Below are positions 20,712-34,512 of a stretch of DNA of 64,000 nt, in pieces. Under the pieces are notes generated by a model that saw only the letters and a program-made list of their open reading frames with translations, searched no databases and was not told the origin of the DNA. The DNA comes from Syngnathus acus (taxonomy: Eukaryota; Chordata; Actinopteri; Syngnathiformes; Syngnathidae). Location: NCBI RefSeq assembly GCF_901709675.1, contig NC_051091.1, positions 7,412,967 to 7,476,966 of the forward strand. Direction: 5' to 3'. Both the position numbers and the translations under genes were made by a program. The stretch's first letter is position 1. Every line of letters starts with the position of its first letter.

Positions 20712-23700
20712 TCAGAGAAGAGTGTCATCTGTGCATCCTCCCTCCAGGCCGTAGCGGAACTCTTGCAGGTTAGAAACGCCGTAGAAATGGATAAACGCTG
20801 CTGCCACGACCAGAACATGAAAAATTTGATGGGAGTGAAACTAGAAGGAGAGAGACATTATGAGTACAAACAAAAACTTGCTAGTTGTGTAAATATAAAA
20901 ATATAGTCCTCCCATGAAAGGGGTCGTTCGGCTAATGCAGGGGTGTCAAACTCATTTTTTCCACGGGCCGCACTATAGTCATAGCTTCTTTCGGAGGGCC
21001 ATTATGACTGTCAACCCAAATCAATGTATGAGCGAGCCCCTCATATTATATACAGTAAAAGCTACAGAACAAACTGACAAATAACTTGTTTTCAAATCAG
21101 ACGAGTAAAAACGGGTCAAATATTTAAAAAAAAGACATGATTGAAAGTGAAGACAATTTGCAATTCTAGTAATGACACATGAATTTGATGCACAATTTGT
21201 CTTCGCGGGCCACATCAAATGACGTGGCGGGCCGTATCTGGCCCCCGGGCCTTGAGTTTGACACCTGTGGGCTAATGGATGGACAATACAATGGCATTGC
21301 TGTGTGCGGCTTTGCCACTAGGCGGCAGTATAGTCACTTGGGTCACTCAATGGGGGGGGAAGAAATAGAGTAGATACTTACCCATATGTCACACTTGCCA
21401 GGAAAAAAGCGTTCAGGGATCCTGGCTGCATACAGACCAGCACCAGTGATATACATGGCCCCCATCAGGTAGAACCAACCCATCTGGCCAACAGTGGTGG
21501 CCTTAACAAAGCCCTCCTCAATGGTGAAGTGCATGGTGGGAACAATGCCACTAAGTCCCAGACCCATAAATACGCCTATAACAGGCCAAAAGAGCAAACA
21601 AAATCATTTTAACCATGTCAATTCCACTTTACTTGGAAGACATCCTTACAAATATGGACACGTAATATTTCTGCACTATAGTGAAGGATGGTCTGACCTG
21701 CTCTTGTGGGTCTGTGTCGAGGTGTCGAGAACCGGTCCCACTGGGCCACTATAATGGCGGCAATGCCGAGTACACAAACAATGGTGAGGTAGATAAGTCG
21801 CGGCTGAGGAGAACAATAGAAGGAGTAGTACAGCCAGGGCACGAAGGAACCCATGATGAGGAGCGCGATGCCTGAGTAGTCAAGCCTGGGGGGACAAATG
21901 AAAGATTTATTCCATCTTTTCTCATACACATTCTGTGCACCAATTCCGCCGCTGACAGATACCGAGTCAGCTTTGAATGTCACAGATGTATTCAGTCAAC
22001 AATGTCTATTATTTTGGCTGTATATTGCGGTGCTTCTAAAATATTAAATATCATTTTGGATCATTGCGCACAAGTCTTAAGCTACCATAAGATTTTTTGT
22101 TTTTGAAATGCCATGATGATATGTAACTCGCAGACCACCACCAAGACTGGACTATTAATAAAAGTGAAAACAATTAAAAGATTTGTATGTCAATCTGTTC
22201 ATTAGCTTGCAGGCTTAGGTTCCTTTTTACATCGAAGATGGAGAACAGACAGGGTGACAATATTTAGGGGTGCGAGAATGCTTCCTAGGGGGTGCGAGGA
22301 TACCCTGGGGGTAATTTACAATTTTTCGGGGATAATGGTCGGGTAACCGAAAAACATTCTGGAAATCAAGAAGTCATTGTGTTAATTGGCATTAGGGATA
22401 ATGCTAATTAAGCCTTATAGCTGTAAAGTAAACCAATTATTATTATAATAATTATTTAGGGTTAGGGGTGCGAGAACTGGTTGGTGAATTGAATGGGGTG
22501 CGAACAAGGAAAAAGGTTAAGAACCACTGTCTTAGTAGGTGGAAAGATTCCACTGATATCAAACTGTGACATTCCTTTTGCACCCTTATCTCGAGCTTGA
22601 GTAAAATATAGTTCCTAGTCTCATGCACTAAATGTGAAAACTCTAAACGACTGACAGGGTGCATAAGACAAGGTTTCCAGACAAGCTTCCTTCAGATTCA
22701 ACGTGGATGACAAATTATTATTATTACTTCATCGAGAACTGAAATGCAAAGAAGGCATTTATGGAAAACTGCTTGAGGGCTTACTTGGAGAAGGTGCGGG
22801 ACACTTTCTCGGAGTGGCAGTAGACGGTATGAAAAAGCCAGGAGAAACTGAGGCAGAGCACAGCTCCCAGGAAGAACATCCCGAACACCACTTTTTCTTG
22901 AAGCGGGGCCATGAAATACATGTTGGGTCGCAACATGGTTAGCGTGCCCAGACACAGGAATAATATCAGCCCTGGAGGAAACCAAAACAGTTCAAACATG
23001 TTCTGTCGGGCCAGTTTAAAACAAATATTTTCACACTGTGACCATGTTTTGAAAAGAAAAGAAAAAAAGACAAAAGAAGAAATGGACGTGTTTGCATGCT
23101 GACCTAACAGATGGGTCCAAATGTTTCCGGTCTCGGTGTGAATTCGGAAGATGCTTCCAAAGCAGGCCCGGAATGAAGGCATGGGGGGGCGATGACCATG
23201 CAGGAGGTAATCGTTGTCCTTAAGCCACTCTGGCAGGACATGGAAAGGGATGACTCTCCAGCGCCCCTCCCAAACCTGAAAAAAACATCATTTGACTAAT
23301 ACATGTGCAAGCACTGTGAAAAGTGATCAACTGCCCAAAGCCCATTTTAAACTCGGCAGTCTCAATCACTCTTCCTCAGCCGCTGCACACACATAATCTT
23401 CACTGTAACTTGTAACCGACCAATCATAGTCGGCAACTGCCGAATGCAAACCTCGGAGGAACTGGATTGGAATGTACGCGGTGAATAGGAACACGGAAGT
23501 GACAATAGGCTGTTTGTCAGCGAAAACCTGCGAGCTGTTCCCATTTACATATTTTGGAACCAGAATATGCTGTTTCTGACTCATGGGCGGAGCCATGCGT
23601 ATTACATGTTTGCACTAACTGACAGGCAGCCACGCCTTGGGACATTGTGCTCTCTTGTCTGTTTTGCTCGCACGTGGCTTTTCATAGCTTAGCTTTTCCC

Positions 23701-24138
23701 ATTTTAAAGAATTGGCGTTATACTTTAAACAATGGGGTGTTATTACTGCTACCAAATAATTATTTGGGGTGAAAAATGAACACTTACTTTGTGTACAAAC
23801 TCTTCCATCTTTTCCATGGCGTGGTGCGCCTGGAGGGGTAAGGTCAGAACCTCTCCCACCTCATCGTCATCCTCATCTTCATCCTCATCCGTAAACATGG
23901 CTGCTCCCTTTAAAGAGAGGATTACAGAAGCTGAGCTGGAATAATTTTCTCAGTTTGGGGGTTAGGGGGATTAGGGAAAAAAAAATCCTACCTCTGGATG
24001 GACACCTTTGGAGGATGGTGGGCTAACCCCTTCCTCCTCCACCAGTGGTCCCAACTCCATTAGCTCAACATCCCGGACATTGCAGTCCTCTAATATCCGG
24101 CAGTCTGCATCACTTGCAGACCCGTTTCGGCTTGACAT
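20712..24138 (-). CDS. adipor1: Adiponectin receptor 1, complete, 7 coding exons
   Basis: Exons 23992-24138 (coding part; acceptor at 24207), 23788-23907, 23104-23275, 22785-22971, 21698-21885, 21382-21575 and 20712-20840 (TGA) give 378 residues (human 375) with consistent phases. The start is set at MSSRNGSASDADC by alignment with the remembered human N-terminus; upstream in-frame codons lack another good start. The N-terminus is cytosolic and acidic (DEDEDEDDDEVGE), followed by seven membrane helices. The zinc-site residues are present: H in WLFHTVYCHSEK, D in LDYSGIALL, two H in FHSHQIFHVLVV. The C-terminus ends EGGCTDDTLL. The receptor signals through AMPK and has ceramidase activity. The conserved C-terminal half and the match to the remembered ADIPOR1 sequence favour ADIPOR1 over ADIPOR2. 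A 5' noncoding exon probably ends at 25131 (CAG|GTAAAT). Confidence 0.96.
20930..21277. mobile_element. hAT MITE with perfect 8-bp target-site duplication
   Basis: The element (20938-21269, 332 bp) has terminal inverted repeats CAGGGGTGTCAAACTC and GAGTTTGACACCTGTG and perfect duplications GGCTAATG at 20930-20937 and 21270-21277. Subterminal GC-rich blocks (CACGGGCCGCACTATAGTC and GCGGGCCACATCAAATGACG) flank an AT-rich core. It has no coding capacity and lies in the last intron of ADIPOR1. The superfamily follows from the CAG start and 8-bp duplication. Confidence 0.88.
22265..22529 (-). mobile_element. hAT-derived fragment in ADIPOR1 intron
   Basis: The right end reads GGTTAAGAACCACTG (minus strand CAGTGGTTCTTAACC), a common hAT terminus, with internal repeats of GGGGTGCGAGAA or GGGGTGCGAACA. 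The left end and target duplication are not clear, so it is treated as a degraded or partial copy. Confidence 0.5.
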
Positions 24139-25130
24139 AGGGAGACTGCCTGATGACCCACTCTCAGTCCTTGTATTCTGCTTCAAACTGTACACTTCAA
24201 TTTCCTCCTTAGACAAACACAAAGATGTGATATATTTGACAGTTTTCAGTCATAGTAAGTAAACGCACCGAGAGAGAAGGGCAACCAACATATACAGACT
24301 GTTACTACCGTGTTTCCAAACATTTGCAGATACAATATTTGTAACAAATAAATACAAATATTTTCCACTAACAAAGTGAGATTGCTTAATTGACCTTGTA
24401 CGGTTCGTATTGAAACAAGTGTTCATGTGGTGCAATGTAACGTCAACTACTGCACTGTAGCTTATATCAGACCCATTAATTATCAAATGTATTTCATTGA
24501 CATACTTTATTAATCTAGTGGTTGTCACCCACAGAGTGGATTGGGAGTAGAATTCAAGAGGTATTAAATTCCAATAAATATGTAGCAAACATTCAAATGG
24601 ACAGCAACGCAAAAAAAACATTGTAGATGAATTGGGTTCATCCTATGACACCTGGATAGAAGTTTCGCAATGAACACGATTGATTGCAAAACTACAAGTG
24701 GAATATTTTACACAGTTGCGATTAAGGGTCAAATCTGAGATGACAACCGAACAACAGAACGTTCACACTGTGAGCAGTACAGCAAACGCTGGCGGGCAGA
24801 CAAACAACGGATGTGACTTAGCAAAGCGTCAGACCCAAATACAGTACGGAAACAAAACAAAACGTAAAAAACAAATGCAAAATAACGATGGTTTGATGAA
24901 CTTAAGCCCCTTCGTTCGCTTACTGTTTATGTCACGGAGCAAATCCAAATTTAGCAGGAGTTCAAATAAATGAGTGATGACAGATCGTCCGTATTTCATG
25001 TCGCTAACATTACCTTCAAGCTAGCGCTTAGCTGGCAGACAGGCGACAAATCGAGACAATTGTTTGATTCGCCAGATGTAAAAGAAAAAAACACTCGCAA
25101 CCGCAACTGCCCGAAAGAAACACCATTTAC

Positions 25131-26444
25131 CTGACAAGGTAGTCGTCAAACCAGGAAGGTGAATTATTAATCGAAAAAAGCAAAATACGATCCTTTCCGG
25201 AAGTTGCGGTGTTTTCCGTCTAGTTAATCCGTACCCTTCAAAACAAAAGTATTCCTTACTAAAGCATATATGTATTTCAAAATACAAGTGCTGGTTCCTA
25301 CACGGTATCAACGAATATTAATTTAGAAAAATCCAATGACACACCACCAAACTGTACTTTCTTTGATCCCTTGACTACAATTTGACTTCGAGCATTCCAG
25401 GAGTTTATCTTTGTAGAGGTAAATTGAGCAAGGTATTCTACTTGGAGATTTTGGAAATTTGACAAAATAGCTGTTTCATAACTTATTGATTGACCTATTA
25501 ATTTAGAAATTGTTATAAGTTTAGTTGGCAAAATGTAGATTGAAACACAACTATTTGTCATACACACCATTGTTCATCATGTTGGTGAGACAGCAACACA
25601 AAGCTGGTAAGTACTGCACAATGTAAGCACTGGTAAAGATTGTAAAAACATCTTTATTCCACAGGAAAATATTCTTACATATGCAACAATAATACAACTT
25701 GAGTTCCATTTTAAAATACGACAGTAAAAATGCACATAAGGAAGCAGGATTGTAGTCTCTTATATTAACAAACTCACTCGGCAACTTCACTGATTTCAAG
25801 TCTGACTTTGGTTGATTTTCTAAGCTGAATAAATAATAAATCACTACATAACAGTGAAGGGCTTTGAGTGAGTGTAGTTAAACCCTACCGACTTCTACTT
25901 TGTGACACACTGGCAATATTTCACGTGGAGTAGGCTACTAAAATTTGGTCAGTTGTAATCTGCAATCGCACATGTTTTCATTTGAAATGTACAGAACATA
26001 GCTGCCATGCATCAAGTCTTTTCTACCATGTTTCTAGATAACAGGCATAGGAGCAAATAATTGCAGGTAAACAAGACTATTCTGTCAATTTAAGAACATG
26101 ATTAAGTGGCAAAACTGGCATTCTGGTTGATCCAGCAAAAAAAACAAAAAAACTCTACATACAATTTTAGGACACATCATTAATTTACAAGATCTGGCTC
26201 ATATTCTTCATACATGTATAAACTTCAGCAATCCGTAACTGGAGACACGTATTGCTAAAATAGTGCTGAAAGTTATTCGGCCCCTTCAGTTCATTATTTG
26301 TAATCATTCATGTCCATGTTCCAAATTTGTGACCTTTCTCACAAAACATTCCAACTTCTGTTGATTTGATTATTCAACAGCAAAGTCCACATAAAATCGG
26401 TTTCTCTCACTTAGTCCAAACTGATTGAGGTCCGTCTCACGATG
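25131..26444. other. ADIPOR1 promoter side and INAVA 3' UTR
   Basis: About 25131-25220 is the probable first noncoding exon and promoter of ADIPOR1, with an ETS-like CCGGAAG motif at 25197-25203. A minus-strand poly(A) signal at 25653-25658 (TTTATT) would give INAVA a 3' UTR of about 0.8 kb. No other gene is seen. Confidence 0.45.
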
Positions 26445-29400
26445 TCATACTTGACTCATATAGTGAGTGCCATCATCTACGAGCCAACGTCCTTGAGAGT
26501 CATCAGTTGGTAATTGAAGAGCTCTTCTTGGGATGGCCTGTGCGTGAGTGGAACATACAGCTCATTGAAAATACAATCAAATAAATATACGGGCGTGATT
26601 CAATTCAGAAAGCAGTTGCTGATGCAAAACCAAACAACCAAAGTTCTGCCTACCTGCTTCTGGTACTTCTGATTTGGATAGTGAATTGCCTCCAGAGCTG
26701 CCATGTTTTTCACCCTGACCGCTCCCTGTCTGTCAAGGGAACGCGACCTGGGCCCTTTGAGCTGACTGCGCCGGTGCCACGACTTCAGCTGTTCGTTCAC
26801 AACTTGCTGTGGGAGGCAGTTGGAGCGGTACTGTGGATGATCCCATTGTGCTGGAGTGGGGGAGTGTCTGCTTTCAGGAGCCAAGTGCCTCGGTGCTCTC
26901 TGCAGGGGCACAGAAGCCTCTTTGTAGCGACACTCATATCTGCTGGGGGAGCAGGGAGGCTGATGGCTGTAATAGCTCCAAGGCATGTCCACATACGGAG
27001 AGTAGACCGCTTCCTCGTTGTAATAGGCTTTGTGGACAACCGGGTTGAGCATGTGCCTGGGACTGTGGTAAAACCCAGCATGTGGTGATGCTTGAGGTCT
27101 ACCAAATGGAGCAGCGAGCGGGGAGGAGGCCTGATAGTGTTTGGGCAAATCGCAAAGAAGTTCCTGACTGGGGGAGCTGCTGTAGGATGCAAACGAGTGC
27201 TCAGAGTTGCTATCCTCGGAGCCCGCATGGTTTACACAGTTAACCATGAGCGGAGAGGCTTCCGATGGGGTTTTGATGTAATCGGTCAGTCGCCTCCTCG
27301 GACCTCTGGGGCGACCACGCTCCTTGTCTTGTTTGAGTGACGATTCAGGGTTGGATATCCTGCACAAGTCGCACAAAATGTTAGAATGTGTTTAACTACA
27401 ACTAAAACGGAATTAATGACAGTGAAGAGAAAAAGTCTAAACAAATACAAGGTGTCTGACATATAATTCTTTGCTGTACCTGAGGGAGAGCTGCCTGTGT
27501 ACTTGCTTCTCTGACATGGATGACGTGATATTGGACTGTGTACGGCTCAGTTTCAAATGGGATAGTTGCTGTGGCAGAGCTGAAAGTGGCAAGCAAGCCT
27601 CCAGTGGCGGCAGTAACTCATTCTTGGCTGGGCTGGAGAAAAACATGTTTCACGTCATGTTTTATTTGCCAAAACATACCATAATAATCTTGCCTTGAAA
27701 ATTTAGTGTTTCATTTTATTAGAGTTCTACAAGGCGCTTACACCGCTGTGACGTACAGGTAGGGGGTTCTGTCTTTACCTGTTGGTCACTGTACCATGTA
27801 TTCACCAGTAGATGGCAGCACGTCTTAAATTACTAACTTTTTATCACAATAGAAGTCGTAACAATGGAGGATAATTTCACCATGACTTTTGATTGAGATT
27901 ATTTCTTTTTGTGCACCATTATGTTAACTACTACAAATGATAACTTGTCATAAAAGATAAACAGGCAAACTACAAAATTTTCAACACATACTGGAATATT
28001 GCAAATTGGCGACAAAGTTGACAGAAGGCAAAGTCAACAGTATTTCACCGGTAAAAAAAACAACTAATTTATTTAAGAACTGCAAAGTTGGAGTCATTGT
28101 AGATTTTTTTATCAGCTAGCATTATCCCAAACTATAAAGACTTCACATGCTTACAACAAAAAAAAAACAAAAAAAAGTAGCTGCACACTCTCTCTGTATT
28201 GCCTTATCTAAAATAGAAACTTGAGAACCGTGTCATGATGGATGGTTGCTATTACCTGGCTTTGCAGAAGGAACGTGACTTCTTGCTCTTCTGGTATGGC
28301 TGATCCAGGCTTGTCTCCGACCACGGGGAGTGCTGGATAGGAGGCCGGTCGTATGAGGCGGGGCTCGAGGTAAAACTCATGGATGAGTCAAGGCTGGGAT
28401 GAGGAGATGATCTTGGTGTCAAGGGCAGGTTCTGAGGACCCGCAGATGGTGATCGGTAGGAACCGTCTGTGTGAGATTGAAAAGACGCAGTGGCTGGCTG
28501 TGAAGAATCCATCCCTGCGGAATATGGGAGGACTGTGGACGGCTGTGACGACTCACTCTGCACTTCTGCAAATAATAAAAGTGAACACACACATACACTC
28601 ACATGTTTCCATAGATGTGGGCCTTACCTTCATCTTGAACCACAGAATCAGACAAAGAGCTGTCATCAGACGCAGCGAGATCTGACAAAAAAAGTAAGAC
28701 ATACTTTAAGATAGAGCAATCATGTTACTCCAAGGGAATCAACAAATGTGCCAAAATATTATTTTTAAAACTTTTAAATGGATTTCTTGTTCTTTTACAT
28801 CACAAATAGCAATATTTTTCCCAATTGGACGCTGCATATTGTTTGCATGCATTGTTTGACCTTGGAGATGGTCTGCATTGACCCACCTTTTTGCGGGATA
28901 TTAAAAGCAGGAAGCGGTGAGGATCGGCCGTGCTCCAGCCGCAGTTGGAAAGCAGTCTCTTGTAGCTGTTTGACTTTCTTCTCCTCTCGCCTACACTGCT
29001 CCAACAGACTCTTCCGGACAGCCTTACTCAGGTGGTTCTCCTCGCAGAGCTTGCGCGCCGCCTCGTAGATCTTAAACTGAAGAGCCAACTCGGCATCCAC
29101 AAGATTTAGGGCCGACTCCTGCAAAGACGGAACAAAACACGTTATAAATATTTTAATAAAAAAACAAAACAAACAGACTGTCGCGCATTCAATCAATGTG
29201 TTCTTTTTACCTCCACTCCCCGAGGTATGCTTTGCTCATCGAGCATGAAAGCAGCTCCAATGCGTCTGCGGATCTGTGGAGGCTTCTCTCCTGGCAGCAG
29301 AGGATAATCTCCCGAGAGCCGGCCTGTCAGCTCCTTAACACAAATAAAATCACAAATCAGAACTCTGCAAAGAGAGTGAACCAGACATAAAAGCTCATTT

Positions 29401-32238
29401 ATGCACGTATGAAATGGTAAATATAAACAGCAGACACAATTTCTAACAAAAATGCCTGCAGGTGACATACGCCGAGATGGAACGGATACACAAACATCAC
29501 GTTGCTTTCACATGTTGAGACACATAAGTCTGGGAGTCTGTTGCGCAATTCAGCACTCGCAAATTCTTCTGTTCTCACCTCCGGCGTTGGGGTACCAAGT
29601 GCATGACGACACCCGGTGTTATGATTTCATCAACTCGTAAAATCGCAACATCTCCGAGTCACTCCGAAGCAGACGGCCAACTAGTTTACGCGTTATTTTG
29701 TCAGAGTGAAGAGTCAGAACGTAGGTAAAAGGTGCGGCGGTTCCTATTAGATCACCTTAGCATGTCCCGACACGAGTGCCCAGCCCGAGTGATGGCAGGG
29801 AAGAATGAGCACGAGTGGGACTTTGAGCAACAACACTTTGGCACAGACTCCCAAATCTGATTGCGTGTCCAGTTTCAAAATTAGTCAATAATGTGGAAAT
29901 CGCCTTTTTGAATTGAGATGCTATTTCCTGTAAAGCAAAAATGCAACTGAAAGAAAGAGCTAATAAAATGACCAGAATGTCAAAGTGAACGTCTGGATCA
30001 GCAACAATTTTTATATCTGCTAATATTTAATTTTTTTGACTGGGGGGAAAAAAAAATCCAACATTCACACCATGGCTCGGTTTCATTTGTACAGAAATGG
30101 CCCATTCCCCAACAACACGTAAACATTGAAGAAAACAAACTCCTTAGATGGTGTCATAATGGTGTCATCAAAGGTCAAACGGGGTTAGCCCTTCTCTTGA
30201 ACCAGAATCGTATTTAGTGGATGATTCATACTTTCCAAAAGATCTCCATTTTTTTCTCTCCCCAAATCTCTGTAATCCGGCTGAATGAAGATTGGTGGGT
30301 GTTAGAGTTTTTAGTCTGGTAAATCTTACAAACTGCCATCGTATTCTTGTCATGTGGATAAGTGGAAAATTAGAAATACTGAAGTGAAAGTGAAGCTTTT
30401 CTGGAAAAGAGAGTAGAGACCAAAAGTTAAAAAAAGAGAAGAGACAAGCGAGATTTTCAAATCAACCTCAGAAGCATCTCATGTTATTTTAAGGAGTTAC
30501 AGTAAATGTGCCATCAATCATTCCAAGCGGAACTCATTGCACACAGAAAGGCGATGACAAGCATGGCACAATTCCAGAATGATGGAATAACACCGTTCCC
30601 AATGACGTACCGACTGCTAAAAGTTGAAAAGATTACAACAGAACAAAAGGCTTATGATCATTTGACACAATAGCGATTCCAATTGCTCACCGCTTCACGA
30701 ATGCAGAGTTTCTTCAGCTCCAAGAGGCAAAGCTCCAGACGATCTTGAAGTGCCTGGTGCTTGAGCTTCATGGCTCTCGTGTGCGTGTTCACATCCTTTG
30801 TATGCGATGTCGGGCTGTCTGAGCCTACCGGGAACAACCGCAAAGAAGGAGAAGAAAATTTGAATGAATTTGTATTTTGGCAAAAAAAAATAAAAAATAG
30901 TGAAAATAATTAAAACAAAGTTGCAATTAATAGTAATAAAGCCATAAAATAGGAAAAAAGACCTTACTCAGCACTCAATAAATTCTTTCAAAAGCAGTTT
31001 TGACCTTACATTGTAATTAACCGTTTTGTTTTACTTGAGCTTCAAACTCATTTCAAAGTAAGAGTCATCAGGGCACGCAGACCTCCGCCAAGGCTTTAAC
31101 ATCTGTCACCAGCAATGAGATCAATGAGAGAATGACCGTAAATAAGACAATATAGTTTAGGCAGTCTTTTAATTAACAAAAATAAAACAAACAAAAAAAA
31201 TAATTCAGAGCAATAAACTGAAAAGTGAATGCAATAAAATGTTCAAATAAACAATAAGTCTTCCATGATATGGGAATTGGCAATATTTACTGGCAATAAG
31301 TTTAATATTACACAAACTGCCAACAAGTCTGCACAGAAAAAACATTTGATGAGATAATCAATCAACAGCAAAAACGTAAATACAAATTTGAGATTCCACA
31401 GTAGTTTTAAAAATAAACTGACTATTAGGGTGAAAAAAAACTTTTTGTTACAATGTGTGTGACTATTGACAACCAGTGAGTGAGTGTTCAGCTCGTGCTG
31501 TCTGTCGCCTTGGAAACTAATAACAAGAGGATTAGTCTTCAGGCCGGGGGAGTGTCTTGGTTGCAGAATGCATTGAGCAGTGCATACCTTTAGAGATTAT
31601 TAACAGAATCCCTGCAGGTACTGACAAACATCCAATGTGTCAACAGGAAAGAAGTGTGGCAATGTGACAAAAGAGCTGAGAATTCTTATTCCTTGGCCAT
31701 TCGTGATGGATGGACACTTTGTTATTGTATGGAGCGGGCACCACGCGCTCATAAATTAAGGCCAGAGGAATGTCACGCGGGACACAACTAATCAGTGTAT
31801 GTTTACAGCGAAACCAACACTGCGGGTCTGTGAGGGAAAACAACATTTTGTTTTGGATTTAAATGACTTTTACAAATGAAAGTTTCTTATTCAACAACTG
31901 CATAAGTCACCCATGCTCTGTCTTTTTCCAGCTGCACAGAAACGACAGGGGCGGGGGATACCATGCTAACCGCTAAGCTAATGTGAACTGTGCAAATACT
32001 ACAACCACACAGTCGCTGTCCAAAAAGACAGGGTCAAAAGTGTATGAATATATTAAATAATTATAATATCAACAATGTCATTTTCAGTAATCAATCAATC
32101 ACGAATAAAAAAAGAACTCTGAACTATTATGAAAGATTTCCAACGCAAATGCATGAGTGTGTTGCAAATGAATAATGCTTTACCGGAATGAAGGATGATG
32201 CCACTATCAGTATCGCTGATCTCGCCGTTGCCTTCCAT
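26445..32238 (-). CDS. inava: Innate immunity activator (INAVA, C1orf106), complete, 9 coding exons
   Basis: Exons 32184-32238, 30691-30824, 29211-29333, 28887-29118, 28628-28681, 28256-28565, 27480-27632, 26654-27359 and 26445-26537 (TGA) give 619 residues (human about 677) in a consistent frame. An in-frame TAG just upstream supports the start at MEGNGEISDTDSG. Residues about 30-190 form the CUPID (DUF3338) region: coiled LKLKHQALQDRLELCLLELK style helices, then GDYPLLPGEKPPQIRRRIGA and a second helical block. A Ser/Pro-rich middle contains SPWSETSLDQPYQKSKKS, and the end contains RSRSLDRQGAVRVKN. The C-terminus SQV matches the remembered human end. INAVA stabilises epithelial junctions with cytohesins and ARF6 and promotes pattern-receptor signalling. 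CCDC120 and FRMD4 share the CUPID domain but lack this C-terminal pattern. Confidence 0.93.
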
Positions 32239-34483
32239 ACTGTTGCGGTTCTACTCTTCAAGTTGAGATGACTCAGCTTCTGATCGCCATCGTGTTCTGT
32301 AAAGACACATTTACAATCACTCAATAATTTGGAGAACAAACGCGAGCTTTCCCAAGCACAGAAGTCCAATGGACAACGTCAATAGAAACTCAGCAAACAA
32401 CTACTCGTCCTACTACTATTATCCAACCATGCAGCTGAAATGACTCAGGTGTGACCTGCTACTTTGACCCCACACTCACGCAAGTGGCGTCATATCTTAC
32501 AGCAGAGCGAGCGTGTAAAGCCAGGTCTGGCTTGTTTCCTGTGACTGCTATGTTGTCATACGATGCCAGTATCACAGCTCCTGGTTCGATTATTAACTAA
32601 AAGGGATCAGCGGAATGCAGCGGCGTGGCAGCGGTGCATTCCGACGCTCAGAGGAAGTTGGGTTCGGATAGCCGTGGGAAGCCAAGGAGGTACGACTTGA
32701 ATGTTACATCTTGTTTGCACACTGCACGGCCCCAATGCTGAGAAGTGACTCCTGTTATCAAGCTGGACATGACTTAAACATGACACATCCTGCATAATGC
32801 TCATATGACTGTGACTTGCTTAGGCTGCCCACTGTTTTGCTAAAATACTTTTAACAATGATGACTACACATAATTGAATACTTTCTTATTTTAACCATTG
32901 CGAGAAAGGCAAAATTAAAACTTCCTGGTACGATCAAGGCTTTAACAATGGAATGGGTAGACTGAAAGAAAAATAATAGCCAACCTCCAAACAATTACAG
33001 TTTTGTTCTTTTAATGCATGCATTTAGAATGACCGTCTCTATTATTCAGTGCTCTGATCAAAACAATGATTGGTGTGGTAAATAATGAAGCAAAAAGTTA
33101 TTAAAGCAGTCTGTTGGTTAAAAACACAAAGTAATAATACATTTTTATTCCTATGCCTATTTACAGTAAGTGTAGAATGCAATATTATAGCACATATAAC
33201 AATAAAAATGTTCTTATCAAAATAAAATTTGACTATTAAGAGAAGGGTTTTAAAATGTGTTTTAATACAGTTGTAACTCAACAGCAGAAAAAAACTAAGA
33301 AAAGTTTTTTTATCTAAAAATCTTTGGCCGCTGTTTTACCACTTTTAAAGAATATGCATCTTTCCATCTTATACACCGAAAACCCATAGTAAGCAAGTTT
33401 CAAAGCGTATCTTATATTGGCAAATAAATCACGTGTGCAATATTTGCAATGTCGACCGCATATTCCCCAGAACGGAGCCAAGTTCTTTGGAATTCAAATA
33501 ATGAATTAGAACTGCTTATTACAACGACATAGAAGCAATGTGAGTCACAAACTGAAAACTGAAGCCAAACCTTTGGACTGTATAATCATAACCAGACAGT
33601 TTATATGCGAATGTACTTACTTCAGGAAAGAATTGCTGAACTCCAACGTGCGACCAATCCTTCAGAGTGCTGATAGCAGACTGGCCAGTGTGAATTCAGT
33701 ATGGACAGCAACTAGAGCCTGGCCCACAGAAGAAAGCGCTGCCTGCCTGAAAGGGAGTGGCCACACGCAGAGTCAGTATCATATAACTCCCATCTGACTT
33801 TCAAACTGCGTCAGCGACAATGAGCAGGTCACCGGGATTTTTATTGCAATTATATCTGCGCTTATCAGTAATGGTCGAAGGGAGGCCAACTCGCCTAATA
33901 GGAGTGCTTGATTAAAAGTACCACAGTAACTTGTCAAGGATGGCAGGAGAAGACACAAAGAGTCAAATTAAAGGGGAAAAGGCGACATGTTGAGGTTAGT
34001 ATTATTAACAGGGATCTCTTTATAACAAATTATAAATAAAGAGTGATTGCAGTGCCATCTTCTGGTTGTTCGAATGGCTCGCTCACAAAGGAAGCAGAAA
34101 TTAATACACGTCGTACCTTCCTTCCTTCCTACAAGGCCATTTTTGTGACTTCCGCACATGCTGGTGGGATAGTCTGCATGATTTATAGAGAGGCACAACA
34201 GCACCTGCTGTCTCACCGCATGGCATGCATTCATTGTGAATCTCAATATTCATTCAGGATTTCTAGGAATGTCGTCGGTGTCCAGACACACATGCACAGA
34301 AACAAATGTGACACGGCTCCGGCTAACAGGCTCAGAGATGATTGTGGGGAGCAAATGTTTCACTGTGTTAATGACTTCCACGAGGGAGTTATGTTGTCAT
34401 TGTTGCTTGGCTTGTTTGCTACTTAGCGTGCAAAAACTAATTAATCACATTCCGCCAAGTGGAGCCCAAGCAAGGCACAACAT

Positions 34484-34512
34484 TTATCCATCCATCCATT
34501 TTCTGAACTGCT
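34484..34512 (-). mobile_element. SINE/LINE tail fragment
   Basis: TCCATCCATCCATTTTCTGA followed by ACTGCTTTATC is the reverse complement of the TGGA-tailed 3' end of the fish SINE. Only about 30 bases are recognisable. Confidence 0.45.

Noticed and set aside
23362-23596. Two overlapping minus-strand open frames upstream of ADIPOR1 exon 3
   Set aside because: They lie within an ADIPOR1 intron, have no family resemblance and no matching splice phases.
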